Below are positions 14,519 through 15,804 of a stretch of DNA of 15,804 nucleotides, in pieces. Origin of the DNA: Desulfovibrionaceae bacterium UBA930. GTDB taxonomy: Bacteria; Desulfobacterota; Desulfovibrionia; Desulfovibrionales; Desulfovibrionaceae. The number at the start of each line of letters is the position of its first letter. The stretch's first letter is position 1. The notes under the pieces are model-generated. The model did no database searches, was not told the origin of the DNA, and saw only the letters and a program-made list of their open reading frames with translations. The stretch spans positions 28,983 to 44,786 of the forward strand of contig DBDO01000179.1 of NCBI GenBank assembly GCA_002293605.1, given 5' to 3'. A program made the position numbers and the translations under genes.

Positions 14519-15804
14519 ATGGCATCTTTGTTTGCACGTTTGTTCAGGCGCAAAAAGCGCGGCGATGCTTCTGCAAAAAAGGAGGATGAGGGGGCCTTTG
14601 CGGCCCGCTTTCATCGTTTTCGCCTCTTTCTCGGTGCCTACCTTGAAGCCTATAGTGAAATGATGAGCTTTGAGGAGCGCCTGGCCGATGAGCGTCCTTT
14701 CGGCATGCCTTTTTTGCGCTTGTGCACAGCGCGTCTGACCGGGGCCTCCATGCAGTGCGTGCTGCAACTCAATACTCTGGCCGGGGGGCGTTTTGAGCGC
14801 TTAAACGAGCCTTTTTCCAGGATCCGCGCCGATGTGCAGGACATACTTGCCAAGGGCGTCACCCCTCTGTCCGGCCCCTGGCTGCTCCCTTATAATGCGG
14901 TGGACGCCGCGCACGAAGCCATTGTTTCGCCTAATCTGCGCAAATTAAAGGCTGTTGGCGAAGCGCATCCCGAGTTCATGCCCAGGGGTTTTGTGCTGAC
15001 AGGCGCGGCCTGGTGGCACTATTTCAACAATCCGGACATGCATGATGAAATAGACCGCATCATGCTTATTTCCCAGGATGATCCAGGCAGTTATGCAGAG
15101 GCCGCCTCTGCCATTCGAGAGCGCCTCGCCGCCTCCTTTCCCCTGCCGGAGGAATTGGAGGAAAGCGTGCGTCGGGCCCTGGCCGGGTACCCGGAACTGG
15201 ATATGCCCGGCTATGCAGTGATCCTGCGTTGCCTGCCCGTACGCGAGGAGCACGGCGCTTTGGTCATTCCGGAACAGGTGCTGTATACGCCGGTGGATGC
15301 CTCAAGCGCGCTTGACGCCATACGCTCCTCCCTGGCCATGGCCTACCGGCCTCGGGCCATTATCTACCGCCTAAAGCGGGGGATTCGCGATCGGGCCATG
15401 CCTATGTGCATCGCGCTTACTCTTATTCCTGAAATTCACGCCAGGGGCAGCGCGCACAGAAAACTGGAGCATCTGAACCCGGAAGAGCTTTTTGTGCATG
15501 TACGGCGCGGTTTCGCCACGCCCGCGCTCTGGCCCACTCAGGCTACGGACGAAGGGGCATCGCTTCCGGACGAGGTGGCGGCCAGAGTGGAGGAACAGGC
15601 CCGTGCGGCGCTTGACTGCCTTGCTGATGCCCCGGTGCGCGGTAACAGACACGAAATATTCTGGGCCGCGTCCGAATCCGGCCGTTTATATATTCTGGGC
15701 GTCAATGCCCTGCCGGATCCCGCGCCTGAGGCCCTTGCCCTTCAAGGCCAGGCCGGACCTGCGGCAAGCCCGGCCCCCTGCCTTGAGGGCGGACTGAGCA
15801 CCTA
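14519..15804 (+). CDS. PEP-synthase/PPDK-like N-terminal domain protein, degenerate (partial)
   Basis: At least 428 residues run to the right edge without a stop. After a basic N-terminus (FRRKKR at 9-14) and about 120 unassigned residues, the rest follows the order of the PEP-synthase/PPDK nucleotide-binding domain. NLRKLKAVGE...MPRGFVLTGAAW (139-165) matches the family's GKaxxLgel...VPpGFvvT. AIRSSLAMAYRPRAIIYR (267-284) matches the family's vrxcwaSlfxxRAixYR. EIFWAASESGRLYILG (379-394) matches the terminal iEwaxdxgxLyiLQaRP. Two catalytic signatures are replaced: the AVRSSATAED-like stretch reads AVILRCLPVREE (233-244), and LQARP reads LGVNA. It therefore looks like a catalytically dead relative or a repurposed fold. 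It follows the response regulator by 11 bp, with GGCGG as ribosome site. The unseen C-terminus could carry phospho-His or PEP-binding domains. Confidence 0.65.
   Translation, partial: MASLFARLFRRKKRGDASAKKEDEGAFAARFHRFRLFLGAYLEAYSEMMSFEERLADERPFGMPFLRLCTARLTGASMQCVLQLNTLAGGRFERLNEPFSRIRADVQDILAKGVTPLSGPWLLPYNAVDAAHEAIVSPNLRKLKAVGEAHPEFMPRGFVLTGAAWWHYFNNPDMHDEIDRIMLISQDDPGSYAEAASAIRERLAASFPLPEELEESVRRALAGYPELDMPGYAVILRCLPVREEHGALVIPEQVLYTPVDASSALDAIRSSLAMAYRPRAIIYRLKRGIRDRAMPMCIALTLIPEIHARGSAHRKLEHLNPEELFVHVRRGFATPALWPTQATDEGASLPDEVAARVEEQARAALDCLADAPVRGNRHEIFWAASESGRLYILGVNALPDPAPEALALQGQAGPAASPAPCLEGGLST

Overview
The window looks like chromosomal core sequence from a GC-rich, Gram-negative anaerobe, most likely a Desulfovibrionaceae (sulfate-reducer-type) bacterium. 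The grounds are the futalosine-pathway menaquinone gene mqnD, the style of the GGDEF/EAL and response-regulator proteins, and the gene neighbourhood. This is inference from protein character, because no rRNA or other taxonomic marker is present. I see no tRNA, rRNA, CRISPR array, transposase or prophage gene.

Layout from left to right. (1) A leftward operon (about 1-1370) holds ridA, then mqnD, then a further gene cut by the left edge. It has a good sigma70-type promoter flanked by repeated TATGCCG half-sites. (2) A 569-bp intergenic region (1302-1870) has no convincing gene but unusually strong inverted repeats. (3) A rightward gene encodes a PAS-PAS-GGDEF-EAL protein with both catalytic signatures and the inhibitory RxxD site intact. 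Its 3' end overlaps, tail to tail by 43 bp, a leftward radical SAM gene. (4) A rightward cluster holds a small single-pass membrane/coiled-coil protein, NAD kinase (nadK) and a DUF89/ARMT1-like protein. (5) A leftward DNA-repair operon, aat-uvrB-ligA, ends 2 bp from the stop of the DUF89 gene. (6) At the right edge, a rightward pair holds a stand-alone CheY-like response regulator and a gene cut by the edge. That second gene's product has the fold signature of the PEP-synthase/PPDK nucleotide-binding domain but lacks its catalytic motifs.

Working picture. Most genes are housekeeping: menaquinone synthesis, clearance of reactive enamines, NADP supply, nucleotide-excision repair, ligation and N-end-rule tagging. 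The less explained parts are the response regulator with its degenerate PEP-synthase-like partner, the nadK/DUF89 pairing, the radical SAM enzyme with a second cysteine cluster, and the structured DNA between ridA and the c-di-GMP gene. The gene junctions are very compact (ATGA overlap, 2-bp gaps, 43-bp convergent overlap), so several transcription units have no conventional terminator at their ends.
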